Below, piece by piece: positions 24,626 to 37,960 of a DNA stretch of 64,000 nucleotides. A program made the translations under genes and the position numbers. How positions within the stretch are numbered: the first letter of the stretch is position 1; every line of letters starts with the position of its first letter. The notes below the pieces were generated by a model, which searched no databases, had not been told where the DNA came from, and worked only from the letters and a program-made list of their open reading frames with translations. The stretch comes from Toxotes chatareus. Taxonomy: Eukaryota; Chordata; Actinopteri; Toxotidae. The DNA is taken from contig CM028905.1 in NCBI GenBank assembly GCA_016801885.1, forward strand, positions 14,474,706 to 14,538,705. Reading direction: 5' to 3'.

Positions 24626-26961
24626 ACAGCATTGTGTGCGTTTGTCACCATGAGCAACCCATTTCACATCACAAACTGTCATGTCATCCATTGTTGATGT
24701 AAAAGGATGATGTGTTTTGGTGTAAACAAAAGTGTGAAAACAGAACTTGACAGCACACAGAGGAAAATGATCGAGTAACCGTAGCTTCAGGGCACATGAA
24801 AAAAAAAACAGCTGAAATCACCGTCATTTATGAGAAATTACTGTGTTCACTCTCACCCAAAGAAAGATGTCTTTCACACCTTTGTTATTCATTCAAACCT
24901 TCTGTAATTTACTTCTATTTTTATGCTTTCCTACAAGCTCATCTTTTCTCACCATACATGCCCCTGAATGTTCCCCTCAGGCCTCTTACTGTACTGCATC
25001 ATTTGAACTTTTCCCCACAGCCTTCCCTGCCTCCAGCCCTCTGTTATCTTTTAAAAGCCAAAATCCATTCACTCTTGTAAGACTTGTGAGACATTTGGCA
25101 CTGGTGAGCAACACAGCACAAGTGAATGCGAGGGCGGCACGGATATGGATGTCCGTGTTTCATGTTTTTGATCCAGTTGTTGTGGAATCTTATTCAGACT
25201 GTTACACATGTGCTGTTAAGATGAGAAATAGCGAGCTCATAAAAGTTGTGCGTCACATCCCACGCAATACAAGCCGTATAGGCACGAGGTCTGGCTGTGC
25301 CGTGCGGGGGACAGCTCGCGGTGCACGGAAAGCTCATGTCTCACACAAAGCTCTGTGCTGCAGGCCCACGCACACTAATTAGACCTGATATACAGTCTGA
25401 TGTGTGCTGATTGAAAGCAGGCTCATCTAACTCAGGACAGCATCCTGTTGCACTGCTGTGGAATGCCGGAGGGTGTCATTTTGTTTCCAGGCAGTGGCCT
25501 AAGGTCACTTTCATGGTCTCCAGACAAACTTCTTTGGTAGTGATATAGAGAGGGTAAACTGATGCAGATCTATGGGTATTATGCACCAACTTATTGATGG
25601 TGTAAAAGGATGTGGTAGTTTGCGCTCTCGCAGGGCTCTGCAGCTCGCAACCAGCTGTCCATGTGGCGACAGCTTCAGCTTCACACAGAAATGTGTGGCA
25701 TGCATCAGGCAGCACAAGCCACGGCACCATGCCAACCATGCCAGGCACTCCCTCGGTGCCTCTTGCAGCATGCGCCCTGTGTTGGATGTGCTAGACTATA
25801 GTGCATTGCCTGAGGAATGATAACAGAGAAACAATGAGCCGTCAACCCTTGTTTTCCATCTGTATCTCTCTGTTTCAGTCTTGCATTTGTCACACAGTTT
25901 GTGTCAGGTCTGAACAAGACATTCAAGGACGAAGACAGTCTTATGTACCTGAATTTTGCAAGGCAACACTTTTTGCTATCCTCAGTGTCTCTCTCATAAA
26001 ATGGATCACTGGGGAGGCATTGAGATGGCAGGACAATAACCCATAAGAGCTGTTTTCACTGGAACAGCAATCAAGCATCTGGAAGACTCAGTCATCCATA
26101 ATCAGGCTATCTCAACAATTTTCTGTTGAGAGATAGTTTATGTATTCATTGTTGTCGAGCCGACTCTTTGTTTAGGTGTGGATTCCATTAAGGATTTTTA
26201 TATAAGGTTGGATGCAAGGTTTTTTTTATTCCAGAGAGCAGGACTGGTTCCCGTGGTTCTGCGAGGAGAATGCTCTCACTGACCTCCAGCAGTTTCACTC
26301 CAATTATACATAAAAAAAGAAAACGCAGGGAGAGTTTAGCAGCTCCGACCAATAGCATGTAAAGAACAGCCATCCTTGTGATTTTACAGCTGGTTTGCAA
26401 TTGCAGAGTAATTATAGATTAAGAAAACATGACTTGTGTAAATGAAATAATGGCAGCCCATTGACAAATACGCCTTTAGCAGCCCAACACCTGGTGAAAG
26501 ACCAATTGTTAGGTTGAAGAGCATGCCAGTGTGAAAAGAACACAGTGGGTACACCAGGTCCCTTTTTCCAACATTTGTCTTTGTAATGAACCGAAATTTC
26601 TCTTTGGGATGGGGACCTGCCATTTGTATGAAGCTTAAACACGTTGTGTTCCAATAACTTTTTCAGTGACCCAGAGGTGATTTGACTTTCCTTCGACTCG
26701 CACATTATTAGTCAAAATATCACATTTCTGTTTCTTCTGTAAGGACTGCATGTACAATCACTGAGTGTCCAGCAGAGTTGTTGACTTGACTAATGGCGGC
26801 CACAACTTAATAACAGAGTCCATCACCTGTGTTTTTTTTTTTTTTAATTTCTACTCATACGCACTGTTAACACTGGCACCACTGATTCTCAAACACAACG
26901 GTGGTAAAACTGTGTGTTCACTACACAGGTGGGATGGACAGTCACCAGCACAAGGAAAGAG
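24626..26961. other. Gene-poor intergenic DNA
   Basis: The longest open frame (24843-25382, plus, 179 codons) has low-complexity, Phe/Ser/Pro-rich composition at its start, no recognised domain and no splice context. I regard it as chance. Nothing else is supported. Confidence 0.5.
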
Positions 26962-27515
26962 CTTAAAGCAATAGTTTGACTTTTTGGGAAAAACACCTCT
27001 TTTTCTTGCTGATAGTTAGATGAAAAGATTGATACCACTCTCATGCATGCTTAATATGCAGCTGGAACAGCAGCTGGTTAGCTTAGCTTAGCATAAAGAC
27101 TGGAAACTAGCTAACCAACTAGTTCTATCCAAAAGTAACAAAATCTGACGTCCAGCACCTCTAAAGTTCACTAATTAAACATAACATCTAGTTTGTTTGA
27201 TCCATATGAAAACTGCAGTTTCACAGAATTATTTCTTCACATGACGCAGTAACTCAACTTGTCTTGATTCTGCTCTTGAAGAAAAAATGTCACTGTGCTT
27301 TAGAGGCGCTGGTAAGCAGATTCTTTTTACCTTCATTCAGACAGAGCCAGGCTAGCTGTTTCCCCTGTCTTTATGCTAAGCTAAACTAACCGGCTACTAG
27401 CTAAATGCCAGTGGATTCATATTTGGCACACAGACAAATATATCATATCGATTTTCTCATTTATTTCAGCTCATCTCAGCAAGGAAGTGAGTAGGTGTAC
27501 TTCCCCAAATGTTGT
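26962..27515 (+). repeat. Fold-back interspersed repeat (family A), fullest copy
   Basis: The left half carries TTTGACTTTTTGGGAAAAAC, GATAGTTAGATGAAAAGATT and TTAGCTTAGCTTAGCATAAA. The right half carries the inverse order and strand (TCTTTATGCTAAGCTAAACT at about 27368, then CATCTCAGCAAGGAAGTGAG). About 550 bp of imperfect inverted repeat with a unique centre indicates a non-autonomous fold-back element. No transposase ORF is present. Confidence 0.7.
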
Positions 27516-30500
27516 GTGAACTGTGTCCCACTACCTACTTTCAAATATACTATGCCACTGGGGGTGACTGTTTGGAAAACCTTTGATGGCAAGTGTCATT
27601 TTCAAATTTGGAACTAAAAAATAAACAGCATAAAAAACATGTCTGTAACGATTCTCTGAGAAGTTTGTCTTTTTTTTTTTTGTAGCTTCCTCATTTCAGT
27701 TGTGCATTGCATTGTAGGACTGTATGTCCACGTTCATGTGTGTAGTGATTTGAAGTGCATTTATTTTGTAATCTTTCCCATGTGAATGCACCACTCTGTT
27801 AAATAGAAAAACAGAATACAGAATGCAACTGGAACGCATCCCAGCCGAGTCTCATATGTATAGCAAATAGAAGCAGCCATCGTAAGTGTTTCCACCACAA
27901 ATTATGTTTTCGTCTTATTATCTCTGCACATCAAATTTAAATGTTTTTTTCTCTTTTCCAAATACCAGACATCGTGCAGAATGACATACCTATGAGCCAA
28001 CTTAGAGACACAAGCCTGGTGTAAGAATATGCCGATTCAGCTACACTTCATTATACTGCGTTTGAAAAAGAGCAGGCCCTGCTACTGACAGGGGATAAAT
28101 GCAGGAGAGATGCATGATGGGGGACGCTGGTTTGTCCTGTGATTTAGCTACCAGTTGGAACTTCTCACAGCGGCACTGATTCACTTATACAAGTCATTTC
28201 TGTAGCACCAGTTGAGGCAACTGGTAATGATGAGTTGCAGTATGCCAACCACATGGTGGGCGCTGCTTCACTAACAGCCTCCTCAGGCTGTCTGTGTACA
28301 GATACACCTTGCTGTTTGAGTGGTTGGGAAGTGAGGAGTGTGCCAGAAAAGGGGGGGGGGGGGGAAAGCACCCAACCATTTTCATCCCTTAATCAAACTG
28401 ACCTTCCTTTCTTTCTGCACATGCACGGACAAACCCATTCATCCCTAATGCACATACTGAGAGATTTATGTGGACGCGTGGCACGTTATAATTTTACCAC
28501 ACAGGTGACACAGTTTACAAACATGAAAGTCAATTCTGTTTGTGTTGTTTTACTTTTCCTTCTTTCTCTCCATCCAGCTCTCTTCTTCCCGTCTCTCTCC
28601 TCCTCCTCCATCCCTTTTCTGTCTCCCACTTAAAGCTGCTTCTCCTCTCTGTTGACAGCTTTGCTCGGCTGAAAAAAAGGAGCAGAATTACTGAGTAAAA
28701 GGGAAAAAGAGAGCAAATAACAGCTCTTAGAATGTTTGGATTGTGAAACCAGAACATTAGTACAAACCATAATGGCTGGCCCAGGGAGCCCAGCGCCTCT
28801 CCAGAACTTCACTCTCACAGGCAATGATGTAACGCCAGCCATTTCACATGAAGCATTCGCTTGTTGCACTCCTCAAAGTCTATTTATACCTTCTTCGTCC
28901 ACTCAAAATAAAGCAGCCTATGTTAGGCTGATGCCCTTTAAATAGCTTTAGATAGTTTGTTTAAGCCGAGGGAATTAGAACAACAACTTTATGGTGGTGA
29001 TAGCTTAAAATAATTCTGGAAAACTCTGAATGGCTTCATGCCTACAAAGTAGAAAGAGATGCGAGCTATTTATCACCAAAAAAAAAAAAGATAAAAAGAA
29101 GAGCTTTTTAATGTGAGACGACCTCGCCTGTTTGTGGTGATGTCCTGCTCTCAGATATCCATAAATGACTGAATTAATGGACATAAAATACAAGTGACTC
29201 ACTCAACTGGCAGGTACAACCTGCTGCACTGTCCAGGATAGATACTTTTACTACTACAAAGCTGCGTGTGTGTGTGTGTGTGTGTGGCACGTGTGTTTGT
29301 GGTGCCAACCAGGCCTCAGTGCATACTACGCAGCAGAATAAACAAGTCTGTCTGTGTTCACAGTCTGTAATTAAAGCCGTATAAAAGTGCACACGCATGC
29401 AGTAACAGCACACGTCATGGCCCTCTGTTTCCCTCAGCCCTCAGCATGGGCTTAACAACAGCTGACCTAAACCACCTATGGCTAACTTCTCTGCACAGAC
29501 GTATATGAAACATAAAAACGTAGCATTAAAAAAAAGCTACAAGCTTCGACGGAGCTGAATGTGTCCCATGCTGCTGCTGCTCACAGCCGCCCTTTGCAGT
29601 CTTGCTTCATCAAAGCTCACAGAGTAGTGATCCCAGCTTTGATTGTATTGACTTATTTCGAAGGGCGATCAGACCTCCCAGTGTCTCCACCACCACCTCA
29701 GCCATAAAAATAACCAAGACATGAGAAAAGACAGCATCATGCACAATCCCGCCAGACTTTGGCTTGAACCAAGACATACTCCAGTGGCTCGTAATCTACC
29801 ATGAGGTGAGCTCATAGGGGAGTCAGAATGAAGACCTCATAGATCACAGATGACAGCTACCTGTGTGGAAATTTGATCCTTGTGCACACTAAACTAAACT
29901 AAACACAAGGGGCCAGTTCATCACATTTTCCTGAAATGTGATATTTCATTAAACTGTGATTGAGCTTTAAGGGCAGATCCTTGCATTTCCAGATCTGTAC
30001 ACTCAACAGAATGTGTAATATGAACTGTATATACTATATGTTACCACAATGGGAGGAATGCAAATGCTGACATAGTAAGGCCCGTGTGTGTTGGATAGTG
30101 GGGTGTGCATCTGTGCATGCAGGCACATGAATGTGTGTGTGTGTGTGTCTGTGCGTCTGTGCACACATGCACGTGAGCCCAAGAGACTCTCCATTATAGT
30201 TTCTGACCAGATTTTGCCCTCTGCTGGTGCAATTTAGGCAGCACTGGTTTTGCATCACCTCCTGGACAAATGAAAAGCATCAGCGACAGCTGCAGACCAC
30301 AGATGATGAGTTTTTACTGTTTGAATGAAGAATTGTGCACCAAACGAAAACCTCTGAGCACATTTTAGTGCTTAAATGTGCAGATTTTACAGAAGCACTT
30401 TGCAAAAAGTGCAGGTCAGTAGCTCAGATGGACGTCTGCTGCAGACAAAGATTAAATGGAGTGTTGCTAAGAGGACCAAGCCAAAGTGAATGAATGGCTC

Positions 30501-33500
30501 CACACACAAACACACACACACTTTTGTGTGTGTGTGTGTGTTTCCATGCATATATGTACATCCGTTCATGTGCGTCAGTCACCAAACAGATCCCCTTGGA
30601 GCCAGTGATGGTCAAGAAGTCCCACGCATTTCCCATGCTCACTCACACCAAGCAGTGAGTTCCACCACACTCTCTAGGTCCTCTCTCTTTTCTCTCTCTC
30701 ATTTTCACCCTGTCATGTCCTCTTCTCCTCTCCTTTTCGTTCTCTCGCTCCCGTCGTCACCGCTGCCATTATCATCCCACTTTGTTTTCAGCTGATTTTC
30801 AGCCTGACCTCATCTCCTGAGGAGGATAATTACCAAATGGGGACACTGTGTTTTAACAGTGATTTTGAGGTCAACGACTCGCTCACGTTTGCTGGTCTTT
30901 TTTGTTCTCGGCTGTGAAACTTGCCAATGTTCCTGTTCTCTCGCCTCCCCTCTCCAGCCCCCCCCCTCCCCTTCCAACCAAGCCCTTCTCTGACCCCCGT
31001 GCATACATCAGTCCATAGTGAGATCGCTTTAGGAGTAATCACTGTAATCTCTCACTGTCGGAGGAGTTGGCAGGGCACCCTCGGTTGCACTGCGTCTTGG
31101 AACATTGTGTCCATGCAGTGCTAGATGTTAAAGACTGGTGATTGCGGAGAATGTGGCATGGTTTTGCAGAATGCCAGCCTATTAAGTTCAGCCATGCCAA
31201 AGCTATATTTGTGTTCCAAATGTTCTGCTGAACTGCAAAGTACAATGTACTGTACATTTTTTACATGTGAAAACACAAGAAATGGTTTGACTTTCACAGA
31301 AAAATCATTAAAAAACACTATATCTTGTCCTCATAATCATGAGTCTTATCTGTGTGTGCAGTCTGAGGGGCTGCTAAGTGGCCACATGCAGGTTTCATTA
31401 GTGTGACCTGGTTAGGGGACGGTGTTGGAGCAGGTGGCCAGTGGTAGATAGGGCAGAGAAATGGGGACCCTGAGCAAGTAAAGCACGGGGCTAACGGGAG
31501 CTGCGCTGGTATTCCACTCACCTTGAGCATGTAAAACACTATCCCTGTGGAAGCAGCATGAGGCTGGGGGAAGGGGTCGAACTTTTCTTCCCTGCCTGGA
31601 CATAGATCACATAACTGGGCCAGCATGGGATTGAGCCTGCCTCAGCTGTGGAGGTAAACCACCAGAAAAAGCTCCTCTTAAACATTCGCATCAGTACAAG
31701 CTTGATGCTGCAAATGAATGAAACCAGAAAGAAGAAACAACTAGTTCTGTGGCTTTACTGATTTTTTTTAAATCACAGGAAATTAACAAGAAGAAGTGAC
31801 CAAACCAAAACGACCCTAATACCTAGCATGCCATTTTAATTAAATCAGACACATGCCTTAATCCACACCCATCACTACCCTATTCATTCCCCAGTAACAC
31901 CCATCACTGCCCCTACGTGTCAGTTTGAAGGAGCAGCATTCAGGGAATGTAACTCATGTTGTACGTGCCTCGAGGTTGCCACAGAAATTAAGCACATAGG
32001 TGTAAAGAAATGCCAGTCAGCCTCTCCATGGCTCCTTCAGTCCAGCTCCTGGCAGTGCACTGGCGAAGCCCGGGGCCCAGGAATGCTGTGCCCATCTGTC
32101 AACACAGAGCTGCCTTCCCTGGCAGATGCCACAGAGAGGATTTTTGTAACCTGGCCCTGGGTGGATTTCATAACCTGGCCTGGCAGTATAGCAGAGGGCC
32201 TTAGGGCTGCAGGAAGATTATGTGCAAGGATAAAATGGAGCTGCATACCTGTGTGTGTCTGTGTGTGTGTGTATGCATGTGCATCCTATAAAGCTTTCTG
32301 TAAACAAAGTGGGTTGATGAGGACACTAAAACATTTGCTTCTGTACACTTTATTGATTAGTCATCTAACAAATATCTAACATCTACCTGTGCTGTACTCC
32401 TCTACTCTCTTTCCCTGCTCATCTCTCTGCCCTGCCCACTCCTCCTTCACCTCCTCCTCCTCCCCCTCTCATATCTCTTCCCACCACTTGCACTCTGCTC
32501 CTGTAGCTCTGATATTTATAATGAATGGTGTTCTCTATGTGGGGCCTGAATTTGTGTGGTGGAGCCAAGGGAGCACCACCTGAGTGATGATTCTGTCTGC
32601 CCAAGTCGCTCTCCCTCTACACCTCACACTCTCTCTCTCTCGTTCTCACACACACACACACACACACACGCCTGACCTGCTGGGAACACAGGGTCTTGCT
32701 GTATCAGGCCTCTGTGGCAGGGGCAATTAGAAAGGTCCAGACGGAGCACAAGCTCTCTTCTCATACTGTCCCCATTAGAGAGGGGGAGACAGGCAGTGAG
32801 GAAAGACAGGAAAAGGACACACATTAACACTCTCGCTCTCTGTCTCTCACACACATACACACACACACACACATAGTAGCCATACAGTGACCTTACGCAG
32901 CCTTGCGTTTGCTAAGGTGCCTTGGTGGCTCAGCTCAGTGCACAGAGAAGCACTTACAGTGCAGAGTGTTATAATTAGCCTATACTTTTTATTCCTCAGC
33001 TGTGTTCTAATATGCTCAACAGACTTCTTATTGAGTGTCCAAGACATGTGTCAAGCCACCATGCTGGTGTCCCTCAAGTCCACTGTCAATTACTGAAAAT
33101 AATGGGCTGGAGTTGGATGTAGCAGTGTCTGATGTGTCCAGCCAGGATCTCTGTGCCAAGATGACGGCACAATGATCGATGCTCTTAATGCTGCACAACT
33201 TGCCACACAATTTGAGGTAATGTGAAATGGATTCAGAGTAACTGAATGATGTGTTAATGTGTGTGTACCACCAGAGTTTTTGCACTGTAAGCAGTCATCA
33301 TGATGCCAAGGACACGGTGGCCTCCCCGGCAATATATGTACGTCACAGCTGACTGTGTGTGTGTCCTTAGAAATTTGTGTGTCGGGACCTGATGGGGCGG
33401 CAGAGGGCTCATCCTTGACCAGAGACGTGCACAGAGACCAGTGCTCTTTCCACGTCGCCTTTGTCTCCACATGAATTATCTATTGGGCCAAGTGTGGTAA

Positions 33501-34740
33501 TCAAGCTGCTCGGGCAACCCTTATTACAATGTTGGTCATTTAGCCTATTAGCAATGCTCTTACCTCATTTCTTGGTCAACTCCAATTGCATGGAAAACAG
33601 AGCAGTCAGCATGTTAAATGGGCTCAGGCAAGGCTGGGTGAATTAAGGGCCATAAAGCGACGGCAGCTGATACAGCACAAGCAGGCTCGCGGAGAGACGC
33701 TGTAAACCTCAGGGCACATAGTCGGTGCTGGGTCACTGGAGCACTCTGGTCTGATGAGCTCATGATTGTGAAAACTAATATTTAAAGAGGGAACAAGAAG
33801 GACACTGAGTTAGACTGTATATTTACAAATAGACCGAGCATTACGGAAATTATATAGCTCCTAGTACACCAGTCAAGTATAATTTAGAGCTGAAAAGTTT
33901 AAATGAACAGATCAGATAAACTCACTTTTGAGACAGAATCAGTTTGTACATGAATGGGCTGGCTGAACAGGATTTTAATAATGTGACAAAAATACTCAGT
34001 GATGTTTCTTTTACTCAAAAAGACACGATGACTTTGAGCCAGTATTGTGGGAGAGTTGATAAAGCACTGTGTGATGCCGCCCCCGTGTGGCCGCTTTGCA
34101 GACTGACACAGCAAAAGCCATTTACAGGCTGTTAGAGTTGCTCATAGCGCAACCTAGGAGTCGGAGGAAGACAACAAAAGTTCCATCAGGACTAAAGAAA
34201 TATTCTTTCAGAGGGACAAAGGTTTTGAGGAACACCCCTACACCGCACAGCAGTCAAAGCTGTACAACAGTAACGTGTAACAGAAACTTGTTGAGAGGAG
34301 CCCTGAGCATGCTGTGCAGACATGTTTTAGTTCAGTCAAAAGGTTTCAAAGGATGTGAAACTGGTTCATGTAATTTAAAGGGGCATTCCACAGATTTTAC
34401 ACATAAAGGAAAAATACTCATTGTGACTAGTACATCATGAGTAGCATGTGAAATTGTTGTATGATGTCCTCTGTGGCTTTATAGGGAGCTTTGTAAAGTC
34501 TGAGCAATTAAAAAAAAAGCAATATGTGTGTTGCAGTGTGGTGCACTCCACAAGTCAAGTACTGTTACATATACCACAGGTGCAAATGTGTAATGTGCTG
34601 GGGAACCCCAAGGATTCACCAAAGAACAGTGTGCTAGAAAAGGCTGAGGATACACAGAGGTCAGAGTTCATCATCCTGATGGCTCAAGGAAAGAAGCTTT
34701 TACTCAGTCTCTCTGTGTTGGACTTGGCTACAGAGCCATT
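27516..34740. other. Gene-poor intergenic DNA
   Basis: No supported exon. It contains a poly-G run (about 28349-28364), (GT)n/(AC)n tracts (29264-29286, 32647-32669, 32850-32872) and an AC/GT inverted repeat (30503-30544). Reading frames of about 100-130 codons here lack recognisable domains. Confidence 0.55.
30503..30544. repeat. (AC)n-TTTT-(GT)n inverted repeat
   Basis: An (AC)-rich arm with a CAAACAC interruption runs into TTTT and then a (GT)-rich arm ending GTTTCC. The two arms are complementary over about 16-18 bp, giving a hairpin with a T4 loop. Confidence 0.85.
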
Positions 34741-34870
34741 TTAATTCAATTCAATTTTATTTATATAGCGCCTTACACAATCAAAATTGTCTCAAAGCGC
34801 TTTACAGAGACCCAGAGCCTGACCCCAGAGCAAGCACTTAAGGCTGATTTTTTGCCAGTGACTAATTGTC
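34741..34870 (+). repeat. Teleost 'TTTATTTATATAGCGCC' interspersed repeat fragment
   Basis: AATTCAATTCAATTTTATTT, then ATATAGCGCC, TTGTCTCAAAGCGCTTTACA and GAGACCCAGAGCCTGACCCC. This phrase order is familiar from many teleost genomes. Only a fragment is present. Confidence 0.6.
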
Positions 34871-36480
34871 TAATAGTAATAGAGAGTAATAATCTATGGC
34901 TGCAGTGGTGATAAACCTTCATAACTGAATGGGGGACCTTGCAGTCTCTCCCATGCTTACAAACAGGAGGTGTGGAGTCTGAAAGATGAGGCATTTAAGA
35001 GGCAGATGTAGTCTAATTAAAGAAGCTGTTGAGTTGCATCATGGGAACAGCAGGATCCAGAGATTTTGGAGCTTGACCCAAGCTAGGGCCTCTGCTGCTT
35101 CAATTTTAACCGTTAAATTTTTGATATGTCTCTTCTAAGTCCCTGTTGCACGTCCAGTCTGCATATGTCAACATAGCACAACCTGTCCTTTAAAATCCAT
35201 TCATCAGCTCATGAGCTACGACACAGCAATATCCTACTGCTGGCCTCATGCATCAGCTGTACAAGGCTGTAGACATAACTAAATCAGGCGCAGAGTAAGA
35301 TCCATCCTCTTGTGTCCCCTGGGGGCCCTAACATCACCTTGAACTCAGCAGAGGATTGTGTGAAGCCCTGCCAAGCCTATGAACATGACCGGGGGACTGT
35401 GTGTGAGGGTTGTGGGAGGTGGGCGGGAGGAGGGAGAGGATGGAGGGTAGATGAAGGGGATGCTGCTCCCAACATCGCCGACAAGACAAATGATGCACAG
35501 ACAGATGGCACTCAACATCGCTGCCATATTCAGTTACTTTCCAGCTACAGTAAACCTGACTCCGGATCAGCAGATGCTTACGGTTGTAGTCCTGTCACGC
35601 AGTAACCGATACAGTGTGCTGACCAGTGAATGATCACCGCCACAGCCATACCTCTGCCATTATCATTTTCATAATAAACATCTACATTGTCATCATAATC
35701 AAGAACTTAAATGGACAAAACCAAAATTTTGGGTGTGTGTTCCAGCAGCAGCCACATGGTGGTGGTGTAACTCAAAAGGGAGTGGTGGAGAGGATACGGA
35801 GGCAAGAGGCCAAAGATTTAACTCATCAGCCAGTAAACCACATCAGTCACCATCCAGTTACTAATATTATGTGAAACATCCAGGGTGCAGCAGAGATGGA
35901 GACGCAGCGTGAGAGTGCAGTTGCCAAGACCTGACCTTGGACTGGAAGCAAATTTGACTGTATCGCCCATTAACGGATACAGGGGTGGGGGTGGGGGGTG
36001 TTGGGTGTAAGGAAGCATACTGGGAAATAAAATATATAATGAACTCTTGAAAAGAAGGATGGAAAAACAGGTGGTGATGAATTTCCGCTGTATCAGGCTA
36101 CAGATCCTGCGGGGATCACATGAGAGCTGTGATGTCTGATGTTTTGATGTGACCATAATGAGGAATCAGTTCAAGGTTTATCAGTAATTTGAAGTTTAAT
36201 GGTATTAAAACTCAATTTTAAAAAAATTGACAGGACCTGAAATTAAAAAAAATCATTAACATTAACTATATGTGACACTTGTTGAATCGCTGGATTGCAT
36301 GCTTACAGTTGCGTATAATTTTATGTTTGACTTAGAGTATCAGTGTTATAGTGTTGTGGTACACTTTAATAGGATTGGTATTTTTCCTTTTGGCTCATTG
36401 TAGTATTAAAAAATTTTTCTTTTGACCAAAAATTCTAGAAAATCTGATTTGTAAATTTCAGAATAAAACTGGAATGGAGA
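34871..36480. other. Gene-poor intergenic DNA with two G-rich tracts
   Basis: No supported exon. Two plus-strand G-run clusters (35407-35434 and 35982-36005), each with at least four runs of three or more G, fit the G-quadruplex pattern. Otherwise nothing recognised. Confidence 0.5.
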
Positions 36481-36810
36481 GCTGTCTTTTGAAACTTTCT
36501 AAATGGTGAAGAAACATCTCTCATCTAGATTATTGTAACTCCAATTACTTTTCCTTGAAAGAAAATCAGCAGGCAGCAGTCCAAATCTTGACATATCCAA
36601 ACAGAGCTGCTTTTGCTTGTTGCCAATAAAGTTTACAGTTTTTGCAAATTTCAACAGAACAGATCTTGCAACTCTGTACGATCCAGGGTGTGTTGTAAGA
36701 CCATGAAACAGGCCCTTCTGGCTGTCCCAGGTTCCAGATTAAAGACATCGGGAATGGGCTTTTCCTTTTTGAGCCTTGGGACATTGGAAGAGCCTGTATG
36801 GTAAGGTGAG
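36480..36810 (+). mobile_element. Degenerate LINE (L2/Rex-like) reverse-transcriptase 3' relic
   Basis: In one frame near 36515 the sequence reads SHLDYCNSNYF, close to the S-R-L-D-Y-C-N-S-L motif typical of the C-terminal part of the reverse transcriptase of L2/Rex/CR1-type LINEs. About 200 bp on, another frame (36613-36804) ends with LLAVPGSRLKTSG, matching the characteristic 'VPRTRLKTRG' segment and then an F-S-x-x-x-L-x-x-L-E tail. Frame changes between the two show it is a dead, truncated copy. It is followed directly by the (CT)n(AT)n tract at 36820. Confidence 0.6.
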
Positions 36811-36816
36811 TTCACA

Positions 36817-36920
<104 letters not shown>

Positions 36921-37194
36921 TTTGAATGTACGTACAAGTGTATGTGCAAATTGAGACAGTTATGTGCATGTGTGTTTATGCGTGTTTATATTTCTGCTTA
37001 TCTTTTGTGTACATCTACTGCAGATGTATTGCTATATATGTATGTGTGTATGTATACATTACATTAATATTTATATTTCATCTTATTTATTTCAGGCTTC
37101 TTCTTATTCTTCTTTTCTAGTGCATTTAACATTTTGTTTTTTATCTGATTGTGGGATTTTCTAGCCATGAAACAGCTTCTCAAAAACGTATTAG

Positions 37195-37592
37195 GGGTTG
37201 AAAGTAACTACTGTACATTTACTGATGTATTGTACTAACATTTTGAGGAATTTGTTTTTTTTCCCCCTCACTAAATTAGAATTACAGATGAAATTAGTTA
37301 CTTTGTAATTTAGGATTACATAGTGACATATAATATTAAATATGAGGTAAAACAGTTTAAACAGGCCAATAGTTAAAACTAAGCTAACCAGCTGGAGTAC
37401 CTAAAACATGAATACACTTATTCTTCTATTATGCATCCATAGTTCAGCAACATGCCATTACTCAGAATCAGCACTTAATCATTTTGCAATTCCTTTTTTT
37501 TTTTTTTTTTTTTACATATGCTAAGTTTTGAACACTGGATCTGTGATATTGTGACAAAGTTTTAGATTTTTCTACTTTGTCCACTACTGCAA
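37195..37592 (+). repeat. Diverged teleost 'AAGTAACT...GTACATTTACT' repeat
   Basis: It begins GAAAGTAACTACTGTACATT and ends TTTTTCTACTTTGTCCACTA, with TTAGTTACTTTGTAATTTAG and AGTTAAAACTAAGCTAACCA between, in the order I know for a very common teleost repeat. The copy is worn and contains a poly-T stretch (about 37493-37513). Confidence 0.45.
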
Positions 37593-37858
37593 CGCGCTGG
37601 CAAGTTTTTTGGGTTATTTTTAAACAGGTTTTGAGTCAAAGTAGTTTGTGTGCAGAAAATGTAAAACGTCGGCTGAGTCATTCTTAACCGGATTATCGGA
37701 TTATATCTTAATGAGCCCGTTCAATCCGTCTGATTACCAAACAGTTAATGGATGTAAATCGACCAAAGGCCTCAAGGACACAGAATACCAGCCCGTTTTA
37801 AAGTGGCGTCGTGCGCCACCAGGAACGTTTAGGCAAGACACAAAAAATTTAATTTTGG

Positions 37859-37859
<1 letters not shown>

Positions 37860-37949
<90 letters not shown>

Positions 37950-37960
37950 AAGAGAGAGAG
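37860..37960. repeat. Compound (CT)n(AC)n(AG)n microsatellite
   Basis: A short CT run, about 32 AC units, then AG units with one A interruption. It lies about 2 kb upstream of nkx2.5. Confidence 0.96.

Noticed and set aside
24843..25382. Longest plus-strand ORF in the desert (179 codons)
   Set aside because: Phe/Ser/Pro-rich start, no recognised motif, no splice-site logic, and an overlapping frame of similar quality; likely chance.
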